This document shows, piece after piece, positions 51,875 through 59,624 of a DNA stretch of 64,000 nt. Position numbers and translations under genes: made by a program. Below the pieces are notes generated by a model. It saw only the letters and a list, made by a program, of their open reading frames with translations. It searched no databases and had not been told where the DNA came from. The first letter of the stretch is position 1. Each line of letters begins with the position of its first letter. Source of the DNA: Sphingobacterium sp. xlx-96 (GTDB lineage Bacteria > Bacteroidota > Bacteroidia > Sphingobacteriales > Sphingobacteriaceae); contig NZ_WFKM01000017.1 in the NCBI RefSeq assembly GCF_011007365.1, forward strand, positions 1 through 64,000. Direction: 5' to 3'.

Positions 51875-52288
51875 ATGAAGAAAGATTTGCCGATTAATAT
51901 TGTAGAAGACATTTCTATAGCCGTTGTACTCGAAAGCGATTCTCCTACCCAAAAATCATGGAATGTGTATTTGGTGAATGAGAAGGAACTACCGTTAAGA
52001 AATGTCTTTGTGACTTCTAAGGGCTATGGTCTGAAAGATGAAAGAGAAGTAAAGACAACCACTTTACGTCATTTTATTGGAGATGTAGCTGCAAATAGTT
52101 CAATTCGTATAGAAGCGATAGATCAGCAGGTTTTTGGCCTGACCAATGAATATTGGCTAAGTTATTATATTGATGATACTATCTATGATAAAAAATATAT
52201 TTTTTTACCTGAAAGCATAGTTGACGAAAATCTATCCAAGGTTCCTTTGGTTAATAAGCCAGGAGTTTTAATAGGAGGAAATTCGTAA
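51875..52288 (+). CDS. Conserved hypothetical protein between topA and cmk
   Basis: The 137-residue protein has no signal peptide, TM helix or recognised motif. It reads as a mostly beta protein (ISIAVVLESDS, SWNVYLVNEKELPLRNVFVTSKGYG, SIRIEAIDQQVFGLTNEYWLSYYIDD). The 3-nt gap from topA and 7-nt gap to cmk place it in the same operon. I recall similar proteins downstream of topA in other Bacteroidota, but no function. A role linked to chromosome or nucleotide metabolism would be guesswork. Confidence 0.8.
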   Translation: MKKDLPINIVEDISIAVVLESDSPTQKSWNVYLVNEKELPLRNVFVTSKGYGLKDEREVKTTTLRHFIGDVAANSSIRIEAIDQQVFGLTNEYWLSYYIDDTIYDKKYIFLPESIVDENLSKVPLVNKPGVLIGGNS

Positions 52289-52295
52289 TCACATT

Positions 52296-52976
52296 ATGGC
52301 AAGAAAAAATTTTATTATAGCGATAGATGGCTTCTCCTCATGTGGCAAGAGCACTATTGCAAAAGCTTTAGCAAAAAAACTGAATTTTGTTTTCGTGGAT
52401 AGCGGAGCCATGTACAGAGCAGTGACTTTATATTTCTTACGTAACACGATTGATTATACTGATCACGACGCCGTTGTGAGTGCTTTAGAAGATATTCATA
52501 TTGACTTTGTACCTAATACCGACAAAGTGCAGATTTTTCTTAATAATGAAGATGTTTCCGAAGATATCCGGAAGATGGAGATATCGGACAATGTCAGTGA
52601 GGTGAGTGCGATAAAAGAGGTACGTCAGGCGATGGTGTCTCAACAGCAGAAACTGGGGCAGAAGCGTAATATTGTGATGGACGGGCGTGATATCGGTACT
52701 ACTGTATTCCCAGACGCAGATCTCAAGATCTTTATGACAGCCGATCCAAACGTGCGGGCAGAGAGACGCTATGCCGAATTGACAGCGAAAGGAGAACAGG
52801 TAACTATGGAAGAGGTAAAAGCTAACTTAGCTCATAGAGACCATATCGACAGCACACGTACCGAGAGCCCCTTAAGACAAGCCGAAGATGCTGTGGTATT
52901 AGATAATTCCGACTTGAATCAGAGCCAACAATTGGAGTTTGTGGTCGACTTGTATACCAAGCTAAGCAATAGATAG
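52296..52976 (+). CDS. cmk: Cytidylate kinase
   Basis: Cmk phosphorylates CMP and dCMP. The 226-residue protein shows the P-loop DGFSSCGKST (residues 11-20), the CMP-binding VDSGAMYRAVTLY, MDGRDIGTTVFPDADLKIFMTA, and the lid region RRYAELTAKGEQVT. DHIDSTRTESPL completes the family pattern. It closes the topA operon. No clear terminator is visible before the promoter of the next gene. Confidence 0.96.
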   Translation: MARKNFIIAIDGFSSCGKSTIAKALAKKLNFVFVDSGAMYRAVTLYFLRNTIDYTDHDAVVSALEDIHIDFVPNTDKVQIFLNNEDVSEDIRKMEISDNVSEVSAIKEVRQAMVSQQQKLGQKRNIVMDGRDIGTTVFPDADLKIFMTADPNVRAERRYAELTAKGEQVTMEEVKANLAHRDHIDSTRTESPLRQAEDAVVLDNSDLNQSQQLEFVVDLYTKLSNR

Positions 52977-53019
52977 CCCGCGTTGTTTGTTTTTAACATT
53001 TACTTAATAGTATCTTAAA

Positions 53020-53048
53020 TTGCAATTCGTTTCTTAAGCGTATTTTTG
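53020..53048 (+). promoter_or_regulatory. Promoter TTG-N18-TATTTTTG
   Basis: A -33 TTG (53020-53022) and a -7 box TATTTTTG (53041-53048) at 18 nt spacing precede the phosphoesterase start by 16 nt. Confidence 0.7.
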
Positions 53049-53064
53049 AGAAACGAATTATTAT

Positions 53065-54627
53065 ATGAACATTAAGTATTTATTAGCTGGAGTATTGCTT
53101 TGTACAGGAATCGTGCAGGCGCAAGAAGTGGTAAAAGGAACCGTCTTTGTTGATGCCAATAAAAATGGCAAACGCGAAAAGAGTGAAGTCGGAGTGGGAG
53201 GTGTTAGCGTTAGTAACGGTAGAGATGTTGTACAGACCGATAGCAAAGGTAATTATAGCCTTCCGGTAAAAAATGATAACATAATCTTTGTGATCAAACC
53301 CAAAGATTACGTCTTTCCTCAAGATAAGCAGCATCGTCCCCTTTTTTACTATATACATAAACCTTTTGGATCTCCAAAGTTAAAACACACAACAGCTGAA
53401 GCCACAGGTCAGCTACCTAAGTCTTTGAACTTTCCGGTGTATGCACAGCAAGAGCCTACAGATTTCAAAGCATTGGTCTTTGGTGACCCACAGGCATATA
53501 CCAATGAGGAACTTGAATTTTTCAAAAAAGGTATCGTCGATGATATAGCAAACAAAGAGCGATTTTTGTTTGGAGTCAGTTTAGGCGATCTTGTTGGAGA
53601 TGATTTAACGCTTCACGAGCCTTATAAAGAGACAATTGCAGGTATGGGATTACCATGGTACAATGTAATGGGCAATCACGATATGAATTATGATGTAGTC
53701 GCAGATTCATTATCAGATGAAAGTTTCGAGTTGAACTTTGGTCCCAATAACTATTCGTTTAATTACGGCAATGCGCACTTTATTATTTTAGATAATATCA
53801 TCTATCCCAATCCGCGTAGTGGAAAAGGCTATCTTGGAGGTTTTCGCAAAGATCAACTCGACTTTGTAGAGAATGATTTAAGGTATGTACCAAAAGAAAA
53901 GCTTATTGTTTTAGCTTTTCATATTCCGTTAGTTCACAAAAACTCGGACGTATTTCGTAATGAAGATAGACAACGTCTTTTTGATCTCTTAAAGGACTTC
54001 CCTAATACCGTTTCCCTTTCCGCACATACACATTATCAACAACAGAACTTTTATGGGAAATCTGAAGGTTGGCATCAGACGAAGCCACACCATGAGTATA
54101 ACGTGGGTACTACATCAGGCGATTGGTACTCCGGGCAGATGAACCATCAAGGGGTACCGGCATCTACCATGCGAGATGGTACACCTAAAGGGTATGCGAT
54201 TATGAATATTAGCGATAACTCTTATGCTTTTGATTATAAAGTAGCTGGTCATAATAGCGAATATCAGATTAATCTAATAGCTCCAAGTGCCGTTAAAAGT
54301 AAACATGCAAGACGATATAAAGTATATGCAAACTTTTTTATGGGACGCACGGAAGATGTAGTGGAGTATAGTCTGGATGGTAAAGATTGGAAAGCAATGA
54401 ATCGTGTGGAGACGACAGATCCAAGTTACCAATATGATGTCTTGAAATTTGATAACGCAACAGCGCTTATTGAAGGACGTAGACCTTCCGATGCTGTAAA
54501 TTCAACACATCTTTGGGAAATGAAATTACCCAATTTGAAAGCCGGCACACATACTGTTGAAGTTCGGGTTACCGATATGTATGGAGTAGAGCACCGAGCG
54601 GTCAAAAAGATCGAAGTTTTGAATTAA
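53065..54627 (+). CDS. Secreted calcineurin-like phosphoesterase
   Basis: The 520-residue protein has a signal peptide (to about residue 19, VQA|Q). An Ig-like N-terminal domain spans about 20-100 (VFVDANKNGKREKSEVGVGGVSV, a SdrD-B-like calcium-type loop). The metallophosphoesterase domain spans about 130-335 with FGDPQ, GDLVGDD, MGNHDMNYD, FHIPLVH and SAHTHYQQ. A C-terminal domain typical of Bacteroidota members (MetallophosC style) completes it. It acts in the periplasm or outside the cell on an unknown phosphoester. It is monocistronic, with its own promoter and terminator. Confidence 0.92.
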   Translation: MNIKYLLAGVLLCTGIVQAQEVVKGTVFVDANKNGKREKSEVGVGGVSVSNGRDVVQTDSKGNYSLPVKNDNIIFVIKPKDYVFPQDKQHRPLFYYIHKPFGSPKLKHTTAEATGQLPKSLNFPVYAQQEPTDFKALVFGDPQAYTNEELEFFKKGIVDDIANKERFLFGVSLGDLVGDDLTLHEPYKETIAGMGLPWYNVMGNHDMNYDVVADSLSDESFELNFGPNNYSFNYGNAHFIILDNIIYPNPRSGKGYLGGFRKDQLDFVENDLRYVPKEKLIVLAFHIPLVHKNSDVFRNEDRQRLFDLLKDFPNTVSLSAHTHYQQQNFYGKSEGWHQTKPHHEYNVGTTSGDWYSGQMNHQGVPASTMRDGTPKGYAIMNISDNSYAFDYKVAGHNSEYQINLIAPSAVKSKHARRYKVYANFFMGRTEDVVEYSLDGKDWKAMNRVETTDPSYQYDVLKFDNATALIEGRRPSDAVNSTHLWEMKLPNLKAGTHTVEVRVTDMYGVEHRAVKKIEVLN

Positions 54628-54652
54628 TAACAAACGGATTACTTGAGATTAT

Positions 54653-54686
54653 AAGCCGTATTTCGTTAAGAAATACGGCTTTCTTC
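54653..54686 (+). terminator. Rho-independent terminator
   Basis: AAGCCGTATTTC pairs perfectly with GAAATACGGCTT around a 5-nt loop, followed by TCTTCTATT. Confidence 0.82.
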
Positions 54687-54702
54687 TATTCCAGCCGCTT
54701 CA

Positions 54703-54942
54703 TTAAAGTTGACTTTTTGCAACTTTCAGCATTTTCTCCGCTTTCAGTTTTATCTCTTTGGGCAAAGCTCTAAAATTTGTATCCTCTACTTCACGGTATT
54801 CTTCGTTTTGGAGTAGTAATTTATTTTTTACCCCTTCTATTTTATTTTTAAGTCAGGGCGTAAAAGAAGCATTGAGGACTCTTGTCATAGGGTTGTCGTA
54901 GGCATATTGTACTTTTGTGATAGAAAATGATAAAAGAAGACA
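54703..54942 (-). pseudogene. C-terminal remnant of an unidentified gene
   Basis: On the minus strand one frame reads FSITKVQYAYDNPMTRVLNA, then TGA, then continues in frame with KNKIEGVKNKLLLQNEEYRE and ends ALPKEIKLKAEKMLKVAKSQL before a natural TAA (54703-54705). The protein-like wording, its good composition, and the single in-frame stop mark it as a decayed gene end rather than chance. No start codon or N-terminal part remains; the frame closes at a stop near 54943. I do not recognise the family. Confidence 0.5.
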
Positions 54943-55002
54943 CTATAGCGGTAAAAACTAGTTTTTAGGTAAAAAGTCAGTTTTAATAATTCACAAAGAA
55001 CA

Positions 55003-56217
55003 TTGACAATACAGGAGTTACAACGGATTACGTTATCCAGTCAGGGATTACTGTCCAAATCACCATTCGGAACAGGGAAAAATGCCGTGCTCAGTACATT
55101 GGAACAGCTTGGTTATTTACAGATTGATACTTTATCGATTGTTGAAAGAGCACATCACCACGTACTCTGGACAAGAGTTCCGGACTACGCTACCATCTAT
55201 TTGGATGAACTGGTGAAAGAACGTAAAGTATTTGAATATTGGTTTCATGCCGCATCTTATCTTCCTATAAAGGACTTCCGATTTGTATTACCCCAGATGT
55301 CAAAGGTCAGACACAACGAGTCTCATTATTACAATGCAGACTCTAGAGTGATGAAGTATGTTATAGATACTATTCGTTCTGAAGGGCCGAAAAAAACAAG
55401 AGACTTTAAAAGCGTAGCCATAAAGGGAGGAAGTTGGTGGGAATGGAAACCAGCTAAAGTTGCTTTAGAGCGTCTTTTCTTACAGGGCGATTTGCTGATT
55501 TCAGAACGTAATGGCATGCAAAAGACATACGATATCCCTGAGAGAGTGTTACCTCATGATATTGATTTGACCGTACCTACTCCCGTCGAGTTTGCCTCGT
55601 ATTTAGTAAATACATACTTGAAGGCCTATGGATGGACGACTGTCAGACAAATAACTCATCTTAAAGCAGGCGAAGCGATAAGAAAAAATGTAAGAGAAAT
55701 TTTAAATACTATGCTTGAAGATCGAGTAATAGAAAAAATCAATATTGAAGGTTTCCCTTCTATTTTTGTATTAAATGATTTAATGGAGAAGCGAGCATGT
55801 AAGAATTTTTTGGAAATTAAGCTGTTATCCCCCTTCGATAATTCTATTATACACCGTGACCGGGTTAAGCAATTTTTCGATTTTGATTATCGTATCGAAT
55901 GTTATACACCAAAGGAGAAAAGACAGTACGGGTATTTTTGCCTACCGATCCTATTTAGCTGCACATTTTTAGGTAGAGTAGATTGCAAAGCGCACCGAAA
56001 AGAAAGGAAGCTTGAAATTATACACCTTCATATTGAAAATTCGCAAATAGATTTTGAATTATGGGGTAAGTCTTTTGCCGAACGGATGAAACAATTTGCA
56101 GTCTTCAATGGCTGTACATTCGTGACGTTATCAAAGGTAAGTCCTGAAAATATGACGAGCGCTGTAAAGCATTTAGTACAGATAAACAACGATAGATCTG
56201 GACTCTCGCATCGATAG
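55003..56217 (+). CDS. YcaQ/AlkX-family winged-helix DNA glycosylase
   Basis: The 404-residue protein belongs to the HTH_42 family of DNA glycosylases. E. coli AlkX (YcaQ) unhooks interstrand crosslinks and carries a catalytic QxD motif. Here Q40-I-D42 lies in LGYLQIDTLSIVERAHHHVLWTRVP, followed by FEYWFHAASYLP, WKPAKVALERLFLQGDLLIS, and LLSPFDNSIIHRDRV. The start is a TTG (55003); no ATG is in frame nearby upstream. It would act in DNA-damage repair. It sits between gene remnants. Confidence 0.85.
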   Translation: MTIQELQRITLSSQGLLSKSPFGTGKNAVLSTLEQLGYLQIDTLSIVERAHHHVLWTRVPDYATIYLDELVKERKVFEYWFHAASYLPIKDFRFVLPQMSKVRHNESHYYNADSRVMKYVIDTIRSEGPKKTRDFKSVAIKGGSWWEWKPAKVALERLFLQGDLLISERNGMQKTYDIPERVLPHDIDLTVPTPVEFASYLVNTYLKAYGWTTVRQITHLKAGEAIRKNVREILNTMLEDRVIEKINIEGFPSIFVLNDLMEKRACKNFLEIKLLSPFDNSIIHRDRVKQFFDFDYRIECYTPKEKRQYGYFCLPILFSCTFLGRVDCKAHRKERKLEIIHLHIENSQIDFELWGKSFAERMKQFAVFNGCTFVTLSKVSPENMTSAVKHLVQINNDRSGLSHR

Positions 56218-56394
56218 CTGAAGCCAAGTTTCTCGACTATCTCACCATGAAGAATTCCTTGTTGATCGTTGTGACAATAACAAGTGCGTTCATGCAGGGT
56301 AGTTAATATACAGACGGTTAGAAAAAAAAATATTTTGATACTAATCATTTATTCAGTTACTTTGTGAATCAAAGTACTTTTAATTACGTTGGAC

Positions 56395-56685
56395 ATGACC
56401 ATAATAAACAACAGAGTAAAAATGGGTGCAGTTGGAATAGCAGCCATTTTGTCGATTCCCTTGATCGCTATGCAATTTTCATCCGAAGTCAAGTGGACGT
56501 TTTCAGATTTCATAATAGCGGCTTTTTTATTGACGGTGACAGGTCTGTTTTGCGAGTTGCTGATTCGGCTTGTCAGCAAAAGGTATTTGCGGTACGGGTT
56601 AATTTTTCTTGCAATACTGATACTTGCAGTTGTTTGGGCAGAGTTGGCTGTGGGTGTTTTTGGGAGTCCTTTTGCAGGAAGCTAG
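56395..56685 (+). CDS. Small integral membrane protein, unknown
   Basis: The 96-residue protein has three predicted TM helices (about 11-27, 36-56, 65-88), with the tail WAELAVGVFGSPFAGS. That tail wording recurs in small Bacteroidota membrane proteins of unknown function. ATG 56395 is preferred over an in-frame TTG six bases upstream. A competing 133-codon frame overlaps it, but it has poorer protein character. The function is unknown. Confidence 0.65.
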   Translation: MTIINNRVKMGAVGIAAILSIPLIAMQFSSEVKWTFSDFIIAAFLLTVTGLFCELLIRLVSKRYLRYGLIFLAILILAVVWAELAVGVFGSPFAGS

Positions 56686-56765
56686 TGCATGATGGCAAGA
56701 GCTTCCTGCATGTATTGATAGGCGAGAAGAAGGGGGACGATATGCTTCATGAACTTGTCATGTAA

Positions 56766-56888
56766 ACCATACGTCGGTACGACCGGGTTGATAGTTTTAT
56801 AGAAGAACAATTGAGCCAGTTTTCGAAACCAAAGTTGAAAGCACTTTTAGCTTGTATCCCTCAGATAGCTAAATTGTGGGATGCATGA
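56766..56888 (+). pseudogene. Short C-terminal gene remnant
   Basis: After a stop, the frame reads TIRRYDRVDSFIEEQLSQFS then KPKLKALLACIPQIAKLWDA before TGA 56886-56888. It looks like the helical C-terminus of a cytosolic protein (possibly MarR-like), but there is no start and nothing recognisable upstream. It is likely debris; the call is weak. The rest of 56686-56918 holds no clear feature. Confidence 0.3.
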
Positions 56889-56918
56889 TAGCCTTCTCTC
56901 TTGTCAAATGGAGATTTT

Positions 56919-57554
56919 TTAATTAGTTGATAGTACGTTGTCTTTTTTCAATTGATCGATGATTGCTTTCTTATATCCTTTTAAAAAACTATCCAATGAG
57001 CTAGGATTGTATGTTTCAGATTGTGTAGACCAGATTAGCTTATTCGTTCTCACGTCATATAGATTGGCTTCGAGGTAGTAGGTCTTATCTGTAGTATAGT
57101 ATCCGTCATTATAGTTGCCATACCAAAAGTCATAATAACCTCCAAATGTGCCGTAGTATCCAAATCTGGTTACAGGATAGATACTGGTATTGGGCACATA
57201 TCGACTTTCTGAAGTTTGGTCCAATAAGGCAATAGTCAAGATGGCGTCACTATTTGTTTCCGCAATTCTTCTCAGCGCCAGATCTGATTTCTTTGTTCCC
57301 GTTTTATTAAAATCTGGAGGAAACACTTCGATGCTTTTTACGGTATTTGTTCCAAGCATCTGTATTGCGTTCGCTATTTCGTCCTCTACCTTCTGACGTG
57401 CCGGTACGTTTTCAGTCAACGCTGCGACAAAAACCTTTTTGTACTTTGTGTCGCCTACAGCGGGAGCCTTCCAAGCCCCGGTGATGATACTTGAAGAGGC
57501 ACATTGGCAAAATAGAAGCAATGTGATGCAAGCCTGATAAAATAATGTTTTCAT
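56919..57554 (-). CDS. DUF4136-like lipoprotein
   Basis: The 211-residue protein has a signal peptide with lipobox-like FCQCASSS. The mature part has ITGAWKAPAVGDTKYKKVFVAALTENVPARQKVEDEI, resembling the DUF4136/LPS-assembly-type lipoproteins. A Tyr/Gly-rich middle (YGTFGGYYDFWYGNYND) follows, then ANLYDVRTNKLIWSTQSE near the C-terminus, where family members end in a strand-helix unit. It is monocistronic, and its function is unknown. Exact family assignment is from pattern only. Confidence 0.72.
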   Translation of the reverse strand: MKTLFYQACITLLLFCQCASSSIITGAWKAPAVGDTKYKKVFVAALTENVPARQKVEDEIANAIQMLGTNTVKSIEVFPPDFNKTGTKKSDLALRRIAETNSDAILTIALLDQTSESRYVPNTSIYPVTRFGYYGTFGGYYDFWYGNYNDGYYTTDKTYYLEANLYDVRTNKLIWSTQSETYNPSSLDSFLKGYKKAIIDQLKKDNVLSTN

Positions 57555-57911
57555 AATACAATTTTTAATTTAATGATTTGTTTTTATCATGTACCCAATA
57601 TCAAATCAATTGGATTTCAATAGTATAAACAGATATTATGATCAGTTGTTTTTGATATTTGATTACTCCATTTGATCAGAGAATCTTGTACGATTGTGAT
57701 AGAACGGAAAAAAGGAGCATTTATTTGGATAGAGAGTCTTTAGGACTCTTGATGCCATGAAACAGAAAATTGCAGAATGATCAATAAAGAGAATAAATGT
57801 ATTCGTAAGTTTGATTTAGCATCATTTTGGAAATGAAGTGCTGGCTGCCTCTCGGTCCAATCGAAAAATCAAAGTGGATCGACTCAGTATACACGGTTTG
57901 AAATCATATAA
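57555..57911. other. Intergenic region before the broken GNAT gene
   Basis: I see no gene. It is AT-rich, with a small hairpin AGAGTC-TTTAG-GACTCT near 57739. Near 57845-57900 a protein-like frame (AASRSNRKIKVDRLSIHGLK) is present without a start and could be further debris. Confidence 0.35.
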
Positions 57912-58362
57912 AGTCAATACAAATGCAATACATAAGAGAACATGGTAAAATATTTAGAAGAGGGTTTTTCTGCTGAAAAGCTGACTGAAGAATTGAACGA
58001 TGAAGACTCAGGGTTTTATTTTGCCGTCGAAGATGAAAACGTTATTGGTTATTTGAAACTAAATTTTGGAACTTCACAAACAGAATTGAAAGACAGTAGT
58101 AGTAGCTTAGAAATAGAACGTATTTACGTGCTTCAAAACTACCACGGTAAGAAAGTAGGACAGATTCCTGTATGATAAAGCAATAGATGTCGCTAAAGAA
58201 AAGAGGGTCAGCTATGTCTGGCTGGGTGTTTCGGAGGAAAATTCACGAGCCATCCGATTCTATCAAAGAAATGGATTTGTAGAGTTTGATAAGCATATTT
58301 TCGTAATAGCCGAAGACGAGCAGACTGATATAATGATAAAAAAAGAGATGATTACTTTATAA
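57912..58362 (+). pseudogene. Frameshifted, N-terminally truncated GNAT acetyltransferase
   Basis: The piece from ATG 57942 reads ENMVKYLEEGFSAEKLTEEL to IERIYVLQNYHGKKVGQ. Around 58162-58166 the frame slips: a different frame continues with FLYDKAIDVAKEKRVSYVWL and ends SRAIRFYQRNGFVEFDKHIF ... EMITL before TAA at 58360-58362. Together they rebuild the last two thirds of a GNAT with its acetyl-CoA site (the usual QGxGxG-like loop is HGKKVGQ here). Upstream, SQYKCNT-stop-ENM suggests an in-frame TAA at 57933 in the missing N-terminal part. An intact GNAT gene of another subgroup follows. Confidence 0.78.
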
Positions 58363-58404
58363 AGTATTACTAAAGACCAGGACAAACGATTTAAAATAAA
58401 TATT

Positions 58405-58905
58405 ATGAGGCTAACATATAGAGATGCCAACAAAGCAGATCTAAACGAGATCGTAGATATCTATAATTCGACCATCGCTTCAAGGATGGTTACTGCAGAT
58501 ACGGTCCCGGTTTCTGTTGATAGTAGATTAGGGTGGTTCGATCGGCATAATCCGGAGAAAAGACCACTATGGGTTATAGAAGACGATTCTACAAAAATAA
58601 TCGGTTGGGTGAGTTTTCAGTCATTTTATGGGAGACCAGCTTATGATGCAACCGTGGAAATCAGTATTTATATACACGAATCACAAAGAGGACAAGGTTT
58701 AGGAAAAGACATTCTTCAACACTCTTTAGAAAAAGCGCAAAATTTTGGTGTGAAGACTGTGCTTGGTTTTATTTTTGCGCACAATGAGCCCAGTATTAAA
58801 TTGTTTAAGTATCTAGGTTTTGAAGAATGGGCTACACTTCCTGATATCGCTTTACTTGACGGCGTGGAGCATAGCCTCAAAATTTTAGGGAAGCGAATAG
58901 CCTGA
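58405..58905 (+). CDS. GNAT acetyltransferase, phosphinothricin-acetyltransferase-like
   Basis: The 166-residue enzyme matches the Pat/Bar-like GNAT group: LTYRDANKADLNEIVDIYNSTIASRMVTADT at the N-terminus, PLWVIEDDSTKIIGWVSFQSFYGRPAYDATVEISIYI, then acetyl-CoA loop SQRGQGLGKDIL and FGVKTVLGFIFAHNEPSIKLFKYLGFE. Many members acetylate amino-acid analogues such as methionine sulfoximine rather than the herbicide; the substrate is unknown here. It follows the broken GNAT gene. Confidence 0.88.
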   Translation: MRLTYRDANKADLNEIVDIYNSTIASRMVTADTVPVSVDSRLGWFDRHNPEKRPLWVIEDDSTKIIGWVSFQSFYGRPAYDATVEISIYIHESQRGQGLGKDILQHSLEKAQNFGVKTVLGFIFAHNEPSIKLFKYLGFEEWATLPDIALLDGVEHSLKILGKRIA

Positions 58906-59020
58906 GCCAATACCGGAGAATACTATCCGAATATGGGACACAATCCCCGCTTACTTCCGATTATCAGAATTTTTCATTAATATTGGAAACAAGCTTACTT
59001 ACAGCACTAAAATTTCAGTT

Positions 59021-59509
59021 ATGCGCCTTATTACATTTTCATTTTTGCTCTTTTGTGTCTTCATCACAAAGGGCCAGCAAGCCACAGTCTATAACCCCAA
59101 TGCCAATGCCGAAGCTGAGATAGCCACTGCACTTAAACAGGCTAAAACCGAAAACAAACACGTGTTTCTGCAAATCGGAGGTAACTGGTGTAGCTGGTGC
59201 CTGTTGTTTAATAAATACACCCATGAAAATGATACCGTCAAAACAGCCTTCGACAAAAACTACGTAGTTGTCCATGTTAACTACAGCAAAGAACAAAAAA
59301 ACGAGAAGTTGTTGTCTTCATTAGGTTACCCTCAACGTTTCGGATTTCCTGTATTTGTTATTCTCGATGCCAAAGGTAACCGTCTGCATACCCAAAACAC
59401 GGCACACCTAGAACAGGGGCACGGGTATGATACGAAGAGGGTAGTAGGCTTCTTAGAAAACTGGTCGCCCAAGGCATTGGATCCGGCGAGTTATGCTGAG
59501 AAAAAATAA
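59021..59509 (+). CDS. Secreted thioredoxin-fold protein (WCSWC)
   Basis: The 162-residue protein has a signal peptide (MRLITFSFLLFCVFITKGQ). A thioredoxin-like domain with active-site C57-S-W-C60 (GGNWCSWCLLFNKY) follows, with cis-Pro region YPQRFGFPVFVILDAKGN. This resembles the DsbD-gamma/thioredoxin_7 group common in Bacteroidota periplasm, acting as a thiol-disulfide reductase or in protein quality control. It is monocistronic, followed by a terminator. Confidence 0.88.
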   Translation: MRLITFSFLLFCVFITKGQQATVYNPNANAEAEIATALKQAKTENKHVFLQIGGNWCSWCLLFNKYTHENDTVKTAFDKNYVVVHVNYSKEQKNEKLLSSLGYPQRFGFPVFVILDAKGNRLHTQNTAHLEQGHGYDTKRVVGFLENWSPKALDPASYAEKK

Positions 59510-59533
59510 GATGTATCAAATCTGTAATAATAG

Positions 59534-59568
59534 GAAAGGTTGTGGGATAAATATCACAACCTTTCTCA
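59534..59568. terminator. Rho-independent terminator between convergent units
   Basis: GAAAGGTTGTG pairs perfectly with CACAACCTTTC around a 10-nt loop. It ends the thioredoxin gene and may also serve the convergent pxp operon. Confidence 0.78.
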
Positions 59569-59624
59569 TTTCCTGATGGAATGGCCAATGACATGGCCTA
59601 CCGAAACAAAATGCGAAAAGAAGC

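Noticed and set aside
56364..56765. 133-codon frame overlapping the small membrane protein
   Set aside because: Its composition is poor for a protein and it competes with a 96-residue frame that has three clean TM helices and a conserved-looking tail.
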